Source: JBCBDX01 sp039815825 (GTDB lineage Bacteria > Pseudomonadota > Alphaproteobacteria > Rhizobiales > Rhizobiaceae). From it: a stretch of DNA of 64,000 bases. The notes beneath the pieces were generated by a model. That model searched no databases, had not been told where the DNA came from, and saw only the letters and a list, made by a program, of their open reading frames with translations. Where the stretch lies: assembly GCA_039815825.1 (NCBI GenBank), contig JBCBYO010000009.1:41284-105283 (forward strand), written 5' to 3'. The position numbers and the translations under genes are program-made. Of the stretch, positions 51,320 through 60,450 are shown piece after piece (within the stretch, counting starts at the first letter, position 1; each line of letters opens with the position of its first letter).

Positions 51320-52288
51320 ATGGGTGCTTTTGAAACCATCATCCTGATTTTGGATTCGACCATACGTCTGGCGGTCCCGCTGATGTTTGCTTGTCTGGCG
51401 GGCTTATATTCAGAACGCGCGGGCGTTTTCGACATCGGGTTGGAAGGTAAAATGCTCGCTGGTGCTTTTGCCGGTGGCGCGGCTGCGGCCGTCATGGGCT
51501 CGGCATGGCTTGGTCTGGCTGCTGCGGTAACAGTTTCGGTGATATTGGCGCTAGTCCACGGCTTTGCCTCAATCACCCACCGCGGTAACCAGATTGTTTC
51601 CGGCGTTGCGATCAACTTCATTGCCGCGGGTGCAACCATTATTCTGGGTCAGGCATGGTTTCGCCAGGGAGGCAGAACGCCTGCTTTGACCGGTGATGAA
51701 CGTTTTTTGCCTATCAATTTCCCGTTTGCAGAAACGGTTCGAGACGTACCCTTTGTTGGTTTGATTTTTAGTGAGCTACTGTCGGGCCATTCGATCCTTG
51801 TCTATCTGGCATTCTTGACAGTCCCGTTCACATGGTGGGTTCTGTTCCGCACCCGCTTTGGCCTGCGCCTACGTGCGGTTGGCGAGAACCCGGGCGCGGT
51901 GGACACAGCCGGGATCTCTGTGACCTGGATGCGATATCGCGCTGTTATCTGCTGCGGCATCCTTTGCGGCTTCGCCGGTGCCTACCTGTCTGTTGCCCAA
52001 AATGCAGGTTTCGTAAAAGATATGACCGCGGGCAAGGGATTTATCGCCCTGGCCGCGCTGATCTTTGCCAAATGGAAGCCAGTGAACGCCATGCTTGCGT
52101 GTTTATTGTTCGGTTTTCTGGATGCGGTCGCCATTCGTTTCGCAGGTATTCGCCTCGGCTTCTTTGAGGTTCCCCCACAATTCATGCAGGCGCTGCCTTA
52201 TATTTTGACGGTCATCCTGCTGGCCGGTTTTATCGGCAAGGCCATTCCGCCCAAAGCTGGCGGCCAAGCCTATGTGAAGGAGCGATGA
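51320..52288 (+). CDS. Nucleoside ABC transporter permease 2
   Basis: 322 residues, the smaller NupQ-type subunit. Opening helix and FDIGLEGKMLAGAFAGGAAAAVMGS identify it; later GNQIVSGVAINFIAAGATIILGQ, LRLRAVGENPGAVDTAGISVTWMRY and GFIALAALIFAKWKPVNAML. It begins ten bases after permease 1 and overlaps nothing; cytidine deaminase begins two bases after it. Confidence 0.94.
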   Translation: MGAFETIILILDSTIRLAVPLMFACLAGLYSERAGVFDIGLEGKMLAGAFAGGAAAAVMGSAWLGLAAAVTVSVILALVHGFASITHRGNQIVSGVAINFIAAGATIILGQAWFRQGGRTPALTGDERFLPINFPFAETVRDVPFVGLIFSELLSGHSILVYLAFLTVPFTWWVLFRTRFGLRLRAVGENPGAVDTAGISVTWMRYRAVICCGILCGFAGAYLSVAQNAGFVKDMTAGKGFIALAALIFAKWKPVNAMLACLLFGFLDAVAIRFAGIRLGFFEVPPQFMQALPYILTVILLAGFIGKAIPPKAGGQAYVKER

Positions 52289-52289
52289 G

Positions 52290-52697
52290 ATGGCTGATCT
52301 TGATAGGCTCTACGCAAAGGCGCGCGAGGCAATGGACAAATCAAAGCCGACCTATTCGGACTTTCCAGTCGGTGCCGCGATCCTGACAGCAGATGGTGAA
52401 ATCTACATCGGTGGCAATATTGAGGTGATTTCCTACCCTGAAGGCTGGTGCGCAGAAACAACAGCGCTATCACACTATGTGATGGCCGGCGGCGGTGACA
52501 TTACCGATATCTGCGTTGTCGCCGCCAAAAAGGACAAATGCACGCCATGTGGCGGTTGCCGCCAGCGCTTGGCCGAGTTCGCACCACCAACGGCAAAGCT
52601 TCATCTGTGCGATATGAATGGGATCGTAGAGACCGTGACGGTTGGTGAGATTTTTCCCTATGGATTCGAAGCTGAAGTGCTGAGCGAAAAGAACTGA
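52290..52697 (+). CDS. cdd: Cytidine deaminase
   Basis: 135 residues, the homotetrameric type. Zinc ligands and catalytic Glu are in WCAETTAL (Cys-Ala-Glu) and PCGGCRQRLAEF. Substrate-binding PTYSDFPVGAAILTADGEIYIGGNIE is typical. It deaminates imported cytidine and deoxycytidine to uridine forms, feeding the phosphorylases downstream. Its stop overlaps the next ATG (TGATG). Confidence 0.96.
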   Translation: MADLDRLYAKAREAMDKSKPTYSDFPVGAAILTADGEIYIGGNIEVISYPEGWCAETTALSHYVMAGGGDITDICVVAAKKDKCTPCGGCRQRLAEFAPPTAKLHLCDMNGIVETVTVGEIFPYGFEAEVLSEKN

Positions 52698-53494
52698 TGG
52701 AAGCAACTATCGACCTCATTATTCGGCGGTTGGAAGGTTTGGTGCCGCGCACTGCACTTGTGCTTGGTTCTGGCTTGGGTGGCTTGGTTGAGGCAGTCGA
52801 GGATGCAATTCACATTCCCTATGATGAACTTGCAGGATTTCCCGCATCGGGTGTCACCGGTCATGCCGGAGAGCTGGTTGCGGGTAAAATCGGCGGTAAA
52901 CCGATTTTGATGCTGTCGGGCCGCTCTCACTATTATGAACGGGGCGATGCATCTGTGATGCGCAAACCGTTGGAAATCTTGTACGGTCTCGGCATTCACA
53001 ACCTTGTTTTGACCAATTCTGCCGGTTCATTGCGCGATGATTTGCCTCCGGGGTCGGTAATGCTCATCACAGACCATATCAATTTTTCCGGGGCAAACCC
53101 GCTAATCGGCGAGGAAACAGATGGTCGTTTTGTCGGCATGACGACGGCATATGATGTGCCCATGCGCGAGAAGTTGAAACAAGCTGCCAAAGCCGAAGGC
53201 ATTGCCTTGGGCGAAGGTGTCTACATGTGGTTTTCGGGGCCATCTTTTGAGACACCGGCTGAAATTCGCATGGCGCGTACCATGGGCGCTGATGCGGTGG
53301 GAATGTCGACCGTACCAGAAGTCATCCTTGGCCGGTTTTTGAACTTAAAGTGCGTGGCTTGTTCGGTTATCACAAATTTCGGCGCTGGCATGAGCGGTGC
53401 TGAGCTTTCCCATGACGAAACCAAGGAAATGGCGCCTTTGGGCGGTAAACGTCTGCAGCAAATATTGACCCGATTCATCGCTGAAATGGATTAA
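52697..53494 (+). CDS. punA: Purine nucleoside phosphorylase (trimeric, PNP-I type)
   Basis: 265 residues. Trimeric PNP signatures are LVLGSGLGGLVEAVED, FPASGVTGHAGELVAG, LMLSGRSHYYERG (phosphate-site His), LTNSAGSLRDDLPPGSVMLITDHIN and GPSFETPAEIRMARTMGADAVGMSTVPE, followed by the base-pocket ITNFGAG. Splits inosine, guanosine or their deoxy forms into base and (deoxy)ribose-1-phosphate. Two bases after... it overlaps cdd by one base and precedes deoC by 12 bases. Confidence 0.94.
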   Translation: MEATIDLIIRRLEGLVPRTALVLGSGLGGLVEAVEDAIHIPYDELAGFPASGVTGHAGELVAGKIGGKPILMLSGRSHYYERGDASVMRKPLEILYGLGIHNLVLTNSAGSLRDDLPPGSVMLITDHINFSGANPLIGEETDGRFVGMTTAYDVPMREKLKQAAKAEGIALGEGVYMWFSGPSFETPAEIRMARTMGADAVGMSTVPEVILGRFLNLKCVACSVITNFGAGMSGAELSHDETKEMAPLGGKRLQQILTRFIAEMD

Positions 53495-53506
53495 GGAAAG
53501 AGCCCT

Positions 53507-54274
53507 GTGAGTGAACCAGCAGAAAGCGCCACCCGCGCGATTGCTCTCATTGATTTGACCAACCTCAACGATGATTGCACGCCCGAAGACATTAACCAGC
53601 TTTGCGCCGATGCCAAAACACCTGTGGGTCCGGTTGCGGCGGTATGCGTTTGGCCACGCTTCGTCGCGCAAGCAAAACGGCTTCTTGCTGGTTCAGATGT
53701 CAAGGTGGCAACGGTCGTAAATTTTCCAGCGGGCAGTACGGACATCAAGGCGACGATGCATGAAACCAAGGATTGCATCGCCAATGGTGCCGATGAGATT
53801 GATCTCGTCATGCCTTACAGGGCTTTTGCGGAGGGCGACAAAGCCACAGCTGAATCAATGATCCGCACCATCAGGGCAACAACGGATGGGAGCGCGGCGT
53901 TGAAAGTGATCTTGGAAACGGGTGAACTGGCCGACGCATCATTGATCAACGAAGCCTCAAAGATCGCGTTGGAAGAAGGCGCCGACTTCATAAAGACGTC
54001 AACTGGTAAAGTGAATATCAACGCGACGCTTGAAGCCGCCCAGATAATGATGACTGCGATCAGGGAATTTGGTGATCGTGCTCGTGGATTTAAGCCAGCG
54101 GGCGGTATCCGCACGATGGAAGACGCCAATGCCTATCTGGCCATCGCCGACGATTTAATGGGCGAAGGCTGGGCGTCCAAGGAAACATTTCGCTTCGGTG
54201 CGTCCGGTCTTTTGACAAATCTTTTGGCGCATCTCGATTTGTCCGATAGCGATGGTTCAGACGCCGACTATTAA
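53507..54274 (+). CDS. deoC: Deoxyribose-phosphate aldolase
   Basis: 255 residues from the GTG at 53507, with AAGGA upstream. Schiff-base Lys is in GADFIKTSTGK; the first active Asp region is IALIDLTNLNDDC and the second KVATVVNFPAGSTD, then EIDLVMPYRAF and KPAGGIRTMEDANAY. Cleaves 2-deoxyribose-5-phosphate, made from deoA/punA products, into glyceraldehyde-3-phosphate and acetaldehyde. Longer E. coli-like form. Confidence 0.95.
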   Translation: MSEPAESATRAIALIDLTNLNDDCTPEDINQLCADAKTPVGPVAAVCVWPRFVAQAKRLLAGSDVKVATVVNFPAGSTDIKATMHETKDCIANGADEIDLVMPYRAFAEGDKATAESMIRTIRATTDGSAALKVILETGELADASLINEASKIALEEGADFIKTSTGKVNINATLEAAQIMMTAIREFGDRARGFKPAGGIRTMEDANAYLAIADDLMGEGWASKETFRFGASGLLTNLLAHLDLSDSDGSDADY

Positions 54275-54300
54275 TCCGGTGAGCGACTAGGAATGCACTG

Positions 54301-55611
54301 ATGCTGCCACAGGAAATTGTTCGTCTAAAGCGCGACAAAATCGAATTACCCCCTGCGCTTATTACCGAGTTTGTCTCTGGCATTACCGACGGCTCGGTGT
54401 CTGATGCGCAAATTTCGGCGCTCGCAATGGCGATCTATTTTAACGGAATGAGCCGCAATGAAACAATTGCGCTGACAATGGCCATGCGCGATAGCGGCGA
54501 TCGCTTAAGTTGGGACGAGTTGGACAAGCCGGTTGCTGACAAGCACTCCACCGGCGGGGTCGGCGACAATGTTTCGCTGATGCTTGCGCCCCTTGTCGCG
54601 GCTTGCGGTGTGGCTGTCCCAATGATCTCCGGACGTGGATTGGGTCACACCGGTGGAACATTGGATAAGATGGATTCCATTCCCGGCTACACAACGCAGC
54701 CAGACAATCAGCTCTTTCGGCAAGTCACCCGCGATGTCGGTTGCGCGATTATCGGCCAAACATCTGACCTCGCGCCCGCCGACCAGCGCTTCTACGGGGT
54801 GCGTGACGTTACCGCCACGGTTGAAAATATATCTCTGATTACCGCTTCGATCCTATCAAAAAAGCTGGCGGCGGGACTTGGCTGGCTGGTGCTCGACGTC
54901 AAGTGCGGAAAAGGCGCCTTCATGGGCAATGTCGACCGGGCGCGAGAACTGGCACGTAGCCTGGTTGATGTCGCCAATGGCGCTGGCACCAAAACCACAG
55001 CGCTTTTGACTGACATGAACGAACCATTGGCGAGTGCAGTCGGCAATGCTGTTGAAGTGCAGAACGCGGTGGACTTTTTAACAGGTGCAAAACGCGACCC
55101 CCGCCTTGAGACAATCGTACTGGCCTTGGCCGCTGAAATGATCAACGCCACGGGTCAGGCCGAAGACCTCTCGACAGCACACCAATATGCCCAAAATGCA
55201 CTTGCAGACGGCGAAGCAGCAGCGGTGTTTGGAAAGATGGTTGCAGCGCTTGGCGGACCGGTCGACTTTGTTGAGAAGGCGGAAAACTATCTACCCAAGG
55301 CCCCGATCATCGCGCCGGTTGTTGCACCGCGAGATTGTTATGTTGCCAAGGTCAATGCGCGCGCCTTGGGTGTCACGGTCGTCGAACTGGGCGGCGGTCG
55401 CCGCCTGCGGGAAGATAAGGTGGACCACCGGGTTGGGCTCGTCGATTTTGCGGCCGTTGGTACGATTTTGAAGGCCGGAGATCCTCTTTGCTTTGTACAT
55501 GCCAACACGGAAACGCAGATACAACAGGCCAGCGAGAGCGTGCTTGAAGCCGTCGAACTTAGTGAAGAAAAGCCGACAACAAGCGATGTGCTCATCGAGC
55601 GAATTGCCTAG
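54301..55611 (+). CDS. deoA: Thymidine phosphorylase
   Basis: 436 residues. The glycosyltransferase family 3 domain is set by DKHSTGGVGDNVSLMLAPLVAACG and GRGLGHTGGTLDKMDSIPGY; later blocks are DVTATVENISLITASILSKKLA and LDVKCGKGAFM, with the C-terminal PYNP_C domain (LGVTVVELGGGRRLREDKVDHRVG). Phosphorolysis of thymidine and deoxyuridine. Last gene of the operon; it overlaps the aspartyl protease gene tail to tail by four bases. Confidence 0.96.
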   Translation: MLPQEIVRLKRDKIELPPALITEFVSGITDGSVSDAQISALAMAIYFNGMSRNETIALTMAMRDSGDRLSWDELDKPVADKHSTGGVGDNVSLMLAPLVAACGVAVPMISGRGLGHTGGTLDKMDSIPGYTTQPDNQLFRQVTRDVGCAIIGQTSDLAPADQRFYGVRDVTATVENISLITASILSKKLAAGLGWLVLDVKCGKGAFMGNVDRARELARSLVDVANGAGTKTTALLTDMNEPLASAVGNAVEVQNAVDFLTGAKRDPRLETIVLALAAEMINATGQAEDLSTAHQYAQNALADGEAAAVFGKMVAALGGPVDFVEKAENYLPKAPIIAPVVAPRDCYVAKVNARALGVTVVELGGGRRLREDKVDHRVGLVDFAAVGTILKAGDPLCFVHANTETQIQQASESVLEAVELSEEKPTTSDVLIERIA

Positions 55612-56138
55612 CGCTTTAACACCAGTTGTCCGTTGTCATATTCAAAACCGCGCAAGCGGTTCATGAAGGACATGCCGACCAACACAATATCAAGTGCTTC
55701 ATCCGGCAGGATGGCTGCTTCTACTTCTGCGACCCGTATCTGACCAATTTGCACATTGTTGATTGTCGCACGTGCTGCCCGCACTGCGCCATTGGCAGTA
55801 TTGACGGTGTATTTAAATTCGTCGCGGTTCAAATAGATTCCCGCACGGCGGGCAGTGCTTTCATTGATGGCAATAGTGGTTGCACCGGTATCGATCAGGC
55901 CCTTCACGCGGTAATTGTTCAGGCGAAAATCACCGACATAGTGGCCTTGTTGATCGCGGCGAACACGCTCAATACCAGATAGGCGTACAGGTTGCGGCTT
56001 GGTATTTTGCTCTTCCGCCACAGGCACCTTTTTCACCGAGATGAACGTGGACGTACCGACCATAGAACCGCGCGTATGAAGGCCGTAGGTAAGCGCTCCT
56101 ACAGCGCAAACGATAAGCACGGCAATGTGTCGAAGCAT
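55608..56138 (-). CDS. Retroviral-type aspartyl protease (TIGR02281-like), membrane-anchored
   Basis: 176 residues. One N-terminal helix (IAVLIVCAVGALTYGLHT) anchors it. The single-domain pepsin-type core has the catalytic VKGLIDTGATTIAINESTARRAG (DTGA), YTVNTANGAVRAARATINNVQIG and DIVLVGMSFMNRLRGFEYDNGQLVLKR. It should act as a homodimer on the periplasmic side. Its substrate is unknown. It overlaps deoA at the 3' ends by chance of compactness. Confidence 0.92.
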   Translation of the reverse strand: MLRHIAVLIVCAVGALTYGLHTRGSMVGTSTFISVKKVPVAEEQNTKPQPVRLSGIERVRRDQQGHYVGDFRLNNYRVKGLIDTGATTIAINESTARRAGIYLNRDEFKYTVNTANGAVRAARATINNVQIGQIRVAEVEAAILPDEALDIVLVGMSFMNRLRGFEYDNGQLVLKR

Positions 56139-56227
56139 GCCAATCTCCTTTGTTTCAGAGACTAACAGGGTCAGACAACCGGTCGCTTAATGCCGGCGTG
56201 ATCTTTGAAACTGCGGCTAACAAACCC

Positions 56228-56857
56228 TTACTTGGTTCCGTACATGCGGTCGCCTGCATCGCCAAGGCCCGGCACGATGTAGCCTTTCTCGTTCAGATGG
56301 CTGTCGATCGAGGCGGTGACGATGGGCACATCCGGGTGTGCCTTGGTGAAATTCTCAATACCTTCCGGCGCGGCCAGCAGGCAACAAAAACGCAAATCAT
56401 GCGCACCGCGCTCTTTCAGTTTTTCCACCGCGGAAATAGCCGAGTTGGCTGTCGCAAGCATCGGATCGACAACGATGACGAGACGATCCACCAAATTCTC
56501 AGGCGCCTTGAAGTAGTATTCAACGGCCTCCAGCGTTTCATGATCGCGATAAAGGCCCACATGTGCAACACGGGCAGCGGGCACCAAATCCAGCATCCCA
56601 TCCAACAGGCCATTGCCCGCACGAAGGACAGACGCGAATACCAGCTTCTTGCCATCTAAAATGGGTGCAGACATTGGCTCGAGAGGCGTTTCGATCTCTT
56701 CGGTTGTCATCGCCAATTCGCGTGTGACTTCATAGCAAAGCAGCAGCGAAATCTCGCGCAGTAACCGGCGAAACCCCGCGGTAGACGTTTCCTTTTTGCG
56801 CATCTGTGTGAGTTTGTGTTGCACCAGCGGATGTTCGACAACGAGAACTTGTTTCAT
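56228..56857 (-). CDS. upp: Uracil phosphoribosyltransferase
   Basis: 209 residues. PRPP-binding loop is LVIVVDPMLATANSAISAVEKLKERGA, and uracil-site GLGDAGDRMYGTK closes the chain. RRLLREISLLLCYEVTR and VFASVLRAGNGLLDGMLDLVPAARVAHVGLYRD are typical. Makes UMP from uracil released by the phosphorylases. In an operon after add, 30 bases apart. Confidence 0.96.
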   Translation of the reverse strand: MKQVLVVEHPLVQHKLTQMRKKETSTAGFRRLLREISLLLCYEVTRELAMTTEEIETPLEPMSAPILDGKKLVFASVLRAGNGLLDGMLDLVPAARVAHVGLYRDHETLEAVEYYFKAPENLVDRLVIVVDPMLATANSAISAVEKLKERGAHDLRFCCLLAAPEGIENFTKAHPDVPIVTASIDSHLNEKGYIVPGLGDAGDRMYGTK

Positions 56858-56887
56858 GGGGTTGGCCTTTCAGAACGTATGAGCGCT

Positions 56888-57874
56888 TTAGTCTAACTTT
56901 TGAAGCAATTGAACCCGCGTATGGTCGTCGACAAAAGCAGCCTCGATTGCCGTTTTTGTTACGTTGGTCAGGTCTTCCTCGGACAACCCAAAATAGTTAT
57001 GCGCAATCTCATATTCACGGGTGATCGATGTTTGGAAATGCGGTGGATCGTCTGAACTCAGCGTGACTTTCACACCTGCCTTGCGGAGCTTTTCGAAGGG
57101 ATGACTTCGAAAATCCTGAAACACATTGAGCGCGATATTTGATGCCGGGCACACTTCAAGCACCACGCCTTCTTCAGCTAAGCGGGCAACCAGAGCCGGG
57201 TCTTCAACTGCTCGGACGCCATGGCCGATGCGCTGCGGCTTCAAATGGTCGAGTGAATCGCGAACACTCTGTGCGCCCACCAATTCGCCTGCGTGCACCG
57301 TTATCGACAATCCGGCGTCGCGTGCAATCTCAAACCCGCGGACAAAGTCCTTGGGGTGGTGCATGCGTTCGTCCCCCGCCATGCCAAACCCGGTAATCAA
57401 TGGGTGCGGGTTGTCGACAACATATTGTGCCGCGCGCTCAACCGACTCCGGTCCGCCATGTCTCAGCCCCGTAGCGATCATACGCGAGACGATACCGGTA
57501 TTTTCATGCGCCATTTGCATGCCAGCAGCCAAACCGGCGATATAGTCAGCCTCTGAAATACCCACCATGCGCGCATGGTCGGTCGAGATGAAAAATTCTG
57601 AATAAAGGCAGTTTTGCGCGGCAAGCGCTGTCAAATATCCCTCCGCTAGCGCTGCATAATCTTCTGCCGTGCGGAAAAGGCCGGCGATCTTGTCGTAGAC
57701 TTCGAGGAACTGCGTGAAATCAACCCATTGGAAATAGCCGCCATCGACAATGGAGCTGATGTCCACGCCGTACTTCGCGGCCTGCTTTTGGGCAAGCTCA
57801 ACTGGCACCGCCCCCTCAATATGGCAATGGAGCTCGGCCTTTGGGACTTTGGCAATCATGACATCTGCGACCAT
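56888..57874 (-). CDS. add: Adenosine deaminase
   Basis: 328 residues from the ATG at 57874 (AAAGGGTGA upstream; the open frame continues 42 codons further up without a start signal). Zinc ligands: HCHIEG near residue 19 (PKAELHCHIEGAVPVEL), ITVHAGELVGAQ with the catalytic Glu-adjacent His, and VTLSSDDPPHFQT with the metal Asp. RIGHGVRAVEDP is the family block. Deaminates (deoxy)adenosine before phosphorolysis. Precedes upp. Confidence 0.95.
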   Translation of the reverse strand: MVADVMIAKVPKAELHCHIEGAVPVELAQKQAAKYGVDISSIVDGGYFQWVDFTQFLEVYDKIAGLFRTAEDYAALAEGYLTALAAQNCLYSEFFISTDHARMVGISEADYIAGLAAGMQMAHENTGIVSRMIATGLRHGGPESVERAAQYVVDNPHPLITGFGMAGDERMHHPKDFVRGFEIARDAGLSITVHAGELVGAQSVRDSLDHLKPQRIGHGVRAVEDPALVARLAEEGVVLEVCPASNIALNVFQDFRSHPFEKLRKAGVKVTLSSDDPPHFQTSITREYEIAHNYFGLSEEDLTNVTKTAIEAAFVDDHTRVQLLQKLD

Positions 57875-57983
57875 CGGCTCACCCTTTCCCGGCGCTTTTC
57901 TTGCAACCGATGACTTTTTTCCTGCATAGGCTATTTGCAACAACAGGAAGCGCAAGAGCAGACTTGCGATAAGGAACAATTCT

Positions 57984-58760
57984 ATGTCCGAAATCCGCAC
58001 CGGTACCGATGATGCAATGAAGCGCTCTTTTGGCTTCCACGATGTGGCAGAAGGCGAAAAACAAGGACGCGTTAACGAGGTGTTCCACGGTGTAGCCCGG
58101 CGCTATGACATTATGAACGATCTGATGTCAGCGGGTATGCACCGTGTATGGAAGGATGCGATGGTTTCATCCCTTGCGCCTGCAAAGACGCGCGAGTTTC
58201 GTAGTTTGGATGTTGCAGGCGGCACTGGTGACGTTGCCTTTCGTATCGTTGAGCGGTCTGGCCAAAACGCTCATGTAACCGTGCTCGATATTAATGGTTC
58301 CATGTTGGAAGTTGGCCGTGAACGCGCACTAAAAATCGGACTCGATGGCAATACGGATTTCGTGGAAGCCAACGCGGAAGACCTGCCACAAGAAAACGGT
58401 ACATTCGATGCCTACACGATCGCGTTTGGCATTCGAAACGTGCCGGACATCAACAAAGCCCTTTCGGAGGCCTACCGAGTCTTAAAACGTGGTGGACGTT
58501 TCTTGTGCCTGGAATTCTCCGAGGTGGATGTGCCAGGCCTTGCTGAGTTTTACGACGCCTGGTCGTTCAATGCGATCCCACCTATCGGCAAGGCCGTTGC
58601 CGGCGATGATGAGCCGTATCGGTATCTGGTCGAGTCGATCCGTAAATTCCCAAACCAGCGCAACTTCGCTGCAATGATTGAAAATGCCGGATTCAAACGC
58701 GTGACTTACCGCAACTATTCCGGTGGAATTGCCGCGCTGCACTCAGGTTGGAAACTCTGA
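57984..58760 (+). CDS. ubiE: Demethylmenaquinone/2-methoxy-benzoquinol methyltransferase UbiE
   Basis: 258 residues, class I SAM methyltransferase with the UbiE signatures YDIMNDLMSAGMHRVWKDAMV and SLDVAGGTGDVAFRIVE (SAM glycine loop). It also has TIAFGIRNVPDINKALSEAYRVLKRGGRFLCLEFSEV and the terminal YRNYSGGIAALHSGWKL. Acts in ubiquinone synthesis at the inner membrane face. Next gene begins four bases later, giving the conserved ubiE-ubiB-coaBC order of alphaproteobacteria. Confidence 0.97.
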   Translation: MSEIRTGTDDAMKRSFGFHDVAEGEKQGRVNEVFHGVARRYDIMNDLMSAGMHRVWKDAMVSSLAPAKTREFRSLDVAGGTGDVAFRIVERSGQNAHVTVLDINGSMLEVGRERALKIGLDGNTDFVEANAEDLPQENGTFDAYTIAFGIRNVPDINKALSEAYRVLKRGGRFLCLEFSEVDVPGLAEFYDAWSFNAIPPIGKAVAGDDEPYRYLVESIRKFPNQRNFAAMIENAGFKRVTYRNYSGGIAALHSGWKL

Positions 58761-58763
58761 TCG

Positions 58764-60341
58764 ATGGGAACCTTTTTTGCTGCATTGCGGCTGGTTAAAG
58801 CCGGTTGGGTATTAGCGCGAGAAGGCGTGGTCGCTGCTATTCCAGCACAAGGCCTTTCAGGTCCGGCTTTGACAGCACACAAGATCGCCACGGCTATCGC
58901 CAGGAAGCGGTCAGGGAGCAAGTCGCATACGGACCGAATGAACGCAGCAATCGCGCGGCTTGGGCCATCCTATGCCAAACTCGGCCAGTTTTTGGCGACG
59001 CGTCCCGATATTATCGGGCTGGATATGGCTCTCGAATTGGCCAATTTGCAGGACCAAATGTCGAGCTTCCCAAATTCGGATTCGTTTGCGCGCATCGAAG
59101 ATTCGCTTGGCGTGCCAACGGACGTGTTGTTCACCCGTATTGACGATCCCATAGCCGCTGCCTCCATTGCTCAAGTCCACCCCGCTTGGGTGAAAAGTGC
59201 AGATGGCAGCGAGCGAAAGGTTGCCGTTAAAGTGGTCCGTCCCGGCGTGCGTCAACGTTTTGCCAAAGACCTTGAGACCTTCTTCATGTTTGCGCGCCTG
59301 CAGGAACGATTGTTTGAAGGTGTGCGGCGGCTCAAACCCGTCGCGGTTGCAGAAACGCTAGCGCAATCAACCAAGATCGAAATGGACTTACGCCTTGAAG
59401 CGGCTGCTCTTTCCGAAATTGGCGAAAACACTCAAGACGATCCCGATTTCCGCGTGCCTAAGGTGGATTGGGAGCGCACGGGCCGTGACGTGCTCACCAT
59501 GGAATGGGTCGATGGCATCAAGCTTTCCAACGTAGAGGCGTTGAAAGAGGCCGGCCATGATCTGGAAAAGCTGGCGGTCAAAGTTATCCAGGCGTTTTTG
59601 CGCCACGCGATCCGCGATGGTTTCTTTCATGCCGATATGCACCCGGGCAACCTTTTCGTAGACGCCAATGGCGACATCGTGGCCGTTGATATGGGTATTT
59701 CCGGTCGCATTGGTTTGGCTGAGCGGCGGTTTTTAGCGGAGATCCTTTTTGGCTTCATTCGGCGTGACTACCGGCGTATTGCCGAGGTGCACTTTGAAGC
59801 GGGTTATGTGCCCAAGCACCATGATGTTGACGCGTTTGCACAGGCGTTGCGTGCGGTGGGTGAACCGATCCATGACCAGCCGGCCGACACGATTTCCATG
59901 GGCAATCTGTTGACGTTGTTGTTCGATGTCACCGACCTGTTCGATATGCAGACCCGTCCCGAATTGATACTTCTGCAAAAGACGATGGTCGTTGCCGAAG
60001 GCAATGCACGCATGCTCGATCCTCAGTTCAACATGTGGGAAGCGGCACAACCAATTGTGACCGACTGGGTGACAAAAAATCTCGGACCTGCCGGTTTCGC
60101 AAAAGATACGCGTGAAGGGTTGCTCGCGCTGTTGAGCCTTGCTCGCCAAGTGCCCGATTTGGCGCGGCGCACCGAACTATTGTCGCTTGAAGTAGAAAAA
60201 GCGGCCAATGACGGCTTCAAACTCGCCCCTGAGACGGTAAACGCCATTGGCAAAGCTGAAGCGCGCGAAAGCCGTTGGGGCCGCGTCGCGTTATGGGTGA
60301 TCGCGATTGTTGGCATATACTTGGCGTTCTCCTTTACCTGA
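58764..60341 (+). CDS. ubiB: Ubiquinone biosynthesis kinase-like UbiB
   Basis: 525 residues, ABC1/ADCK/UbiB atypical kinase. The KxGQ motif is in GPSYAKLGQFLATRPDIIG, the A-rich loop is AAASIAQVH, catalytic Asp is in FFHADMHPGNLFVD and metal Asp in VAVDMGISGRIG. Two C-terminal helices (WVTKNLGPAGF.. and WGRVALWVIAIVGIYLAFSF) anchor it. Needed for aerobic ubiquinone synthesis. The stop is followed by the promoter and palindrome of the coaBC gene. Confidence 0.96.
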   Translation: MGTFFAALRLVKAGWVLAREGVVAAIPAQGLSGPALTAHKIATAIARKRSGSKSHTDRMNAAIARLGPSYAKLGQFLATRPDIIGLDMALELANLQDQMSSFPNSDSFARIEDSLGVPTDVLFTRIDDPIAAASIAQVHPAWVKSADGSERKVAVKVVRPGVRQRFAKDLETFFMFARLQERLFEGVRRLKPVAVAETLAQSTKIEMDLRLEAAALSEIGENTQDDPDFRVPKVDWERTGRDVLTMEWVDGIKLSNVEALKEAGHDLEKLAVKVIQAFLRHAIRDGFFHADMHPGNLFVDANGDIVAVDMGISGRIGLAERRFLAEILFGFIRRDYRRIAEVHFEAGYVPKHHDVDAFAQALRAVGEPIHDQPADTISMGNLLTLLFDVTDLFDMQTRPELILLQKTMVVAEGNARMLDPQFNMWEAAQPIVTDWVTKNLGPAGFAKDTREGLLALLSLARQVPDLARRTELLSLEVEKAANDGFKLAPETVNAIGKAEARESRWGRVALWVIAIVGIYLAFSFT

Positions 60342-60354
60342 TCATTGAAATCTT

Positions 60355-60450
60355 GCCCAAATTGGGCTAGTTTAGTGTATGTCAAATGGAATTAAGGCAC
60401 TTCGTGCACGCGATAATCTCACACAAGAGCAAGTAGCTGCCCAAATTGGG
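60355..60450. promoter_or_regulatory. Repeated palindrome at the start of the HTH-CoaBC gene
   Basis: GCCCAA-A-TTGGGC (60355-60367) lies 12 bases upstream of the ATG, and the same 12 bases GCCCAAATTGGG recur at 60439-60450 inside the helix-turn-helix coding part, 84 bases away. TAGTTTAGTGTATG between them suggests a -10 close to the start. The spacing would suit a dimeric regulator looping the promoter. Confidence 0.5.
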
